Below are positions 59,047-62,177 of a stretch of 62,177 nt of DNA, in pieces. The first letter of the stretch is position 1, and each line of letters starts with the position of its first letter. A program made the position numbers and the translations under genes. This stretch comes from Acidobacteriota bacterium. GTDB lineage: Bacteria; Acidobacteriota; Terriglobia; 2-12-FULL-54-10. The stretch is taken from positions 1 through 62,177 of the forward strand of contig SHUM01000015.1 of the NCBI GenBank assembly GCA_009691245.1, in the 5' to 3' direction. The notes below the pieces were generated by a model. The model was not told the origin of the DNA. It saw nothing but the letters and a program-made list of their open reading frames with translations, and ran no database searches.

Positions 59047-59208
59047 GCAGGCTGTGCGTCGGTTCAGACGGTGAAGATTTGCAATGCAGATTTTTCGCTC
59101 GGCTTCATTTGAAAATTAGCACGGAGCAATTGGGGATTTAGCAATACGGTTTTTGAGTTCGGCTTGCGGGCAAAGATCCCGCGGCCCGGAGGGGAGCAAG
59201 TCTCTAGA

Positions 59209-59679
59209 ATGCCTCGTAAGGGACACATAGCGCGCCGCGTAATCAATCCAGACGGCGTATACAAATCGGATCTGGTTGTGAAGTTTATCAATTCGCTGAT
59301 GTACGGCGGCGAAAAATCCGCCGCGGAAAACATTTTCTATACGGCGATGAAGCAGGTTGAGGTGAAGGCGCAGACCGATGCGCTCACCGTATTCAAGAAG
59401 GCGCTTGAGAACATCAAGCCGGTGATGGAAGTTAAAACCCGCCGCGTCGGCGGTGCCAACTACCAGATTCCGGTGGAGGTCGGGCCGGACCGCCGCGTCA
59501 GCCTGGGCATTCGTTGGCTGATCAGCTTTGCCCGCGCGCGCAGCGAAAAAGGCATGATCGATAAGCTCGCTGGAGAGTTGCTCGATGCCTTCAATAACAA
59601 GGGTTCTGCCGTAAAGAAGAAGGAAGATACCCACCGCATGGCCGACGCGAACCGCGCGTTTGCGCATTATCGCTGGTAA
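59209..59679 (+). CDS. rpsG: 30S ribosomal protein S7
   Basis: 156 residues starting [20 protein letters not shown], the normal S7 start; the frame is open 15 codons upstream without use. [37 protein letters not shown] and [13 protein letters not shown] are typical. S7 nucleates assembly of the 30S head. GGAGGGGAGC lies about 12 bases before ATG. Confidence 0.98.
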   Translation: MPRKGHIARRVINPDGVYKSDLVVKFINSLMYGGEKSAAENIFYTAMKQVEVKAQTDALTVFKKALENIKPVMEVKTRRVGGANYQIPVEVGPDRRVSLGIRWLISFARARSEKGMIDKLAGELLDAFNNKGSAVKKKEDTHRMADANRAFAHYRW

Positions 59680-59867
59680 CTTTTTTCAGTTCGAATTAGA
59701 TCGCAGGCGCGAGCTGAGGCCGTGCCGGTCGGTTGCCATATGCGCTTTCTGAACCAGTCTAAATCGCAGTTGAGCAATACGTACGAGCGCGAATCGGATA
59801 GCAGCAATCTAATTTTGCAAGGAGTATTTCCCGCTAGCACCACCCCCGGAGCCGGAACCGAAATTTT

Positions 59868-61958
59868 ATGCCACGCTCGCACCCATTAGAGAAGACGCGC
59901 AACATCGGCATCATGGCGCACATTGATGCTGGTAAGACCACTACCACTGAGCGCATCCTCTTCTATACCGGAATCACCCACCGCATCGGTGAGGTGCATG
60001 ACGGCACCGCGACCATGGACTACATGGCACAGGAGCAGGAGCGTGGCATCACCATCACCTCCGCTGCCACGACCTGTTTCTGGCGCGATATTCGCGTCAA
60101 CATTATTGATACGCCCGGCCACGTGGACTTCACGGCGGAAGTGGAGCGTTCGCTGCGCGTGCTCGATGGCGCAGTCGCCGTGTTTGATGCGGTGGCCGGT
60201 GTGCAGCCACAGTCAGAAACCGTATGGCGCCAGGCCGATAAGTACGGCGTGCCGCGCATCTGTTTCATCAATAAAATGGATCGTGTTGGCGCGGATTTCG
60301 ATCGTAGCGTCGAGACCCTGCGCACGCGGCTGAATGCGAAGCCTGTTCCGATTCAACTGCCCATCGGCAAGGAAGATTATTACCAAGGCGCGGTGGATCT
60401 GTTCAAAATGAAGGCGGTCATTTTCAGCAGCGAAACCCTGGGCGCTGAATTTGAAGTCGGTGAGATTCCCGCCGAGTTGCTGGTAGCGGCCAAGGCTGCG
60501 CGCGACTTCATGGTGGAGACGATCAGCGAGCACGACGATGCTCTGATGGAAAAGTATCTGGGTGGAGAAGAAATCAGCGAAAGTGAACTGCGCGCCGGTC
60601 TGCGTCGCGCTACCATCTCCTTGAAAGTGGTGCCGGTTGTTGCGGGTACCGCGTTCAAGAATAAGGGTGTGCAGCCGCTGCTCGACGCCGTGATCGACTT
60701 CCTGCCATCGCCACTGGATATTCCTCCGATCACCTGCGTTGACATGGACGGCAAGCCCGCCGAGCGCAAGGCAAATGACAGTGAGCCGTTCGCGGCATTG
60801 GTTTTCAAAATTATGACCGACCCCTTTGTGGGGCAGCTTTCCTTCCTGCGCGTATATTCCGGAGTCTTGAAAGTCGGCACGGGCGTGTTGAACGCCACAC
60901 GCAACAAGAAGGAACGTGTCGGGCGTCTGCTGAAAATGCACGCCAACAAACGCGAAGATATTGATGAGGTGTACTCGGGCGACATTGCCGCTGCGGTGGG
61001 ACTGAAAAACGTAACTACGGGCGATACCATCTGCGATGTGGCTCTACCTGTTGTTCTCGAAAACATTGATTTCCCGACGCCGGTGATTTCGGTTTCCGTT
61101 GAGCCCAAGACCAAGGCCGATCAGGACAAGATGGGCGTGGCGCTCAGCAAGCTGGCGCAGGAAGATCCCACGTTCAAGGTTCACACCGATCCCGACACGG
61201 CGCAGACATTGCTCTCCGGTATGGGCGAGTTGCATCTTGAGATCATCGTGGACCGCATGATGCGCGAGTTCAACGTGGCCGCCACAGTCGGCAAGCCGAT
61301 GGTGGCGTATCGTGAAACGATTCGCAAGTCGGCCGAGGCCGAAGGCAAGTACATCCGTCAGACCGGCGGACGTGGTCAGTACGGCCACTGCAAATTGTCT
61401 GTCGAGCCGATGGAACCCGGCAAGGGCTTTGAGTTTGTCAATAAAGTTTTTGGCGGATCGATTCCTAAGGAATATATCAAGCCGATTGAAGAAGGCATCA
61501 AGGAAGCGATGGAAGGCGGCGTGCTCGCTGGCTTCGAGATGGTCGATGTGCGCGTAACGCTGCTGGATGGCAGCTACCACGATGTGGACTCCTCGGAAAT
61601 GGCGTTTAAGATCGCTGGTTCGATGGGCTTTAAGGAATGCGTGAGACGTGCCAAGCCGGTGCTGCTGGAACCCGTGATGAGCGTGGAAGTGGTCGTTCCG
61701 ACGGATTATATGGGTGAGGTCATCGGCGATCTGAACAGCCGCCGCGGCCGCATTGATGGCATTGAGGAGCGCGCCGGCACACAGATCATTAAATCATTCG
61801 TGCCGCTGGCCGCTATGTTCGGTTATGCCACGGACCTTCGCTCGCGCACGCAGGGCCGCGCCAGCTACACCATGCACTTCGGACGCTATGAAGAGGCTCC
61901 GGCCTCCATCGCCGAAGAAGTGATCGCCAAGCTACAGGGGCGTACAGTCGAAAAATAA
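59868..61958 (+). CDS. fusA: Elongation factor G
   Basis: 696 residues, the standard length. The G domain has G1 [16 protein letters not shown]2 and G3 with [20 protein letters not shown], and G4 NKMD. Domains III-V follow, including [20 protein letters not shown] and [13 protein letters not shown]. It drives translocation of tRNA and mRNA on the ribosome using GTP. Third gene of the str operon; tuf follows 76 bases later. Confidence 0.98.
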   Translation: MPRSHPLEKTRNIGIMAHIDAGKTTTTERILFYTGITHRIGEVHDGTATMDYMAQEQERGITITSAATTCFWRDIRVNIIDTPGHVDFTAEVERSLRVLDGAVAVFDAVAGVQPQSETVWRQADKYGVPRICFINKMDRVGADFDRSVETLRTRLNAKPVPIQLPIGKEDYYQGAVDLFKMKAVIFSSETLGAEFEVGEIPAELLVAAKAARDFMVETISEHDDALMEKYLGGEEISESELRAGLRRATISLKVVPVVAGTAFKNKGVQPLLDAVIDFLPSPLDIPPITCVDMDGKPAERKANDSEPFAALVFKIMTDPFVGQLSFLRVYSGVLKVGTGVLNATRNKKERVGRLLKMHANKREDIDEVYSGDIAAAVGLKNVTTGDTICDVALPVVLENIDFPTPVISVSVEPKTKADQDKMGVALSKLAQEDPTFKVHTDPDTAQTLLSGMGELHLEIIVDRMMREFNVAATVGKPMVAYRETIRKSAEAEGKYIRQTGGRGQYGHCKLSVEPMEPGKGFEFVNKVFGGSIPKEYIKPIEEGIKEAMEGGVLAGFEMVDVRVTLLDGSYHDVDSSEMAFKIAGSMGFKECVRRAKPVLLEPVMSVEVVVPTDYMGEVIGDLNSRRGRIDGIEERAGTQIIKSFVPLAAMFGYATDLRSRTQGRASYTMHFGRYEEAPASIAEEVIAKLQGRTVEK

Positions 61959-62034
61959 CATTTGAGATAGAGTTAGGGCTTCTGGCTCGCGCAACTAAAC
62001 AACTACAGTTCGAGATCAAACTGAGAGGGCAGCG

Positions 62035-62177
62035 ATGGCGAAGGAGAAATTTGACCGATCGAAACCGCATTTAAATATCGGGACGATTGGGCACATTGAT
62101 CACGGGAAGACGACGTTGACGGCGGCGATCACGAAGGTGCTGAGTAAGCACGATCCGAAGATTCTGTTTCGGTCGTT
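62035..62177 (+). CDS. tuf: Elongation factor Tu, N-terminal part (3' truncated)
   Basis: The window ends 143 bases into this gene. The visible 47 residues start [20 protein letters not shown] and include the G1 loop [22 protein letters not shown]-Tu brings aminoacyl-tRNA to the ribosome. GAGAGGG stands eight bases before the ATG. It is the fourth gene of the str operon, and its codon usage (many GGG, ACG, GCG) looks a little different from fusA upstream. Confidence 0.97.
   Translation, partial: MAKEKFDRSKPHLNIGTIGHIDHGKTTLTAAITKVLSKHDPKILFRS

Noticed and set aside
1-62177. CRISPR arrays, tRNA, rRNA, insertion sequences, prophage
   Set aside because: No evenly spaced repeats, no cloverleaf with GTTCGAATC-like arm at a proper distance, no transposase or phage gene were found by reading; small RNAs could still be missed.

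Overview
This 62 kb, GC-rich window looks like a chromosomal contig of an environmental bacterium, most likely an acidobacterium. That is an inference from gene content and order: a str operon (rpsL-rpsG-fusA-tuf), a YceD-rpmF-fabD-fabG cluster, sucCD-ndk, many TPR proteins, TolC paralogues with Gly-rich inserts, an RG-rich Hfq-like protein, and abundant dispersed hairpin repeats between genes. I saw no rRNA, tRNA, CRISPR array, transposase or phage gene.

Layout. 1-2854: end of a surface-polysaccharide locus with three glycosyltransferases. 2975-4696: a long coiled-coil protein ending in a histidine-kinase-dimerisation-like helix pair. 4747-7391 (minus): fabG, fabD, rpmF, yceD. 7590-12001: a small basic ORF, dgt, a membrane-anchored TPR protein, rsmI and a metallophosphoesterase. 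12381-18944: a frameshifted methyltransferase, then a redox block (FAD monooxygenase, HdrD-like Fe-S protein, lipocalin-like protein, OsmC-like protein, PaaA/PaaC-like diiron protein, TetR regulator). 19113-22196: glycosyltransferase, TVP38 membrane protein and mercuric-reductase-like flavoprotein. 22448-25191: a 27-residue Lys-rich protein, a CDGSH protein, a DUF6580-like membrane protein, trpD and a small membrane protein. 25492-29793: sucC, sucD, ndk, xseA. 29812-30239: intact hicB beside a dead hicA. 30344-38402: TPR lipid-exported protein, HIT, RlpA, rhomboid, GT4, sigma-54 response regulator, pgsA and a MerR-TPR protein. 38808-50529: cyclophilin and a molybdenum-cofactor theme (XdhC, MocA-like, MsrP-like, MoaD-MoaE fusion), interspersed with a NifU/IscU-like scaffold, MutT, a B12-binding subunit and two overlapping TolC genes. 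50681-58411: an Hfq-like gene whose frame is broken at a run of 14 G, suhB, two nonsense-interrupted genes, a nuclease-fold protein, rhodanese, an NTF2-like protein and an exported VirB10-like protein. 58669-62177: the str operon, cut by the window end inside tuf.

Most striking observations: (1) the G14 tract that places the ribosome-binding site and start of the Hfq-like gene out of frame with its Hfq domain; (2) premature stop codons in otherwise well-conserved hicA, FAD-oxidase and DUF1801 genes; (3) a MoaD-MoaE fusion whose linker is encoded by a copy of a dispersed repeat; (4) at least eight copies of one approximately 80-160 bp hairpin family, including one between sucC and sucD; (5) tandem repeat arrays and a TetR-type palindrome at the redox block. 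Functional names rest on recognisable motifs read by eye; no database search was possible.
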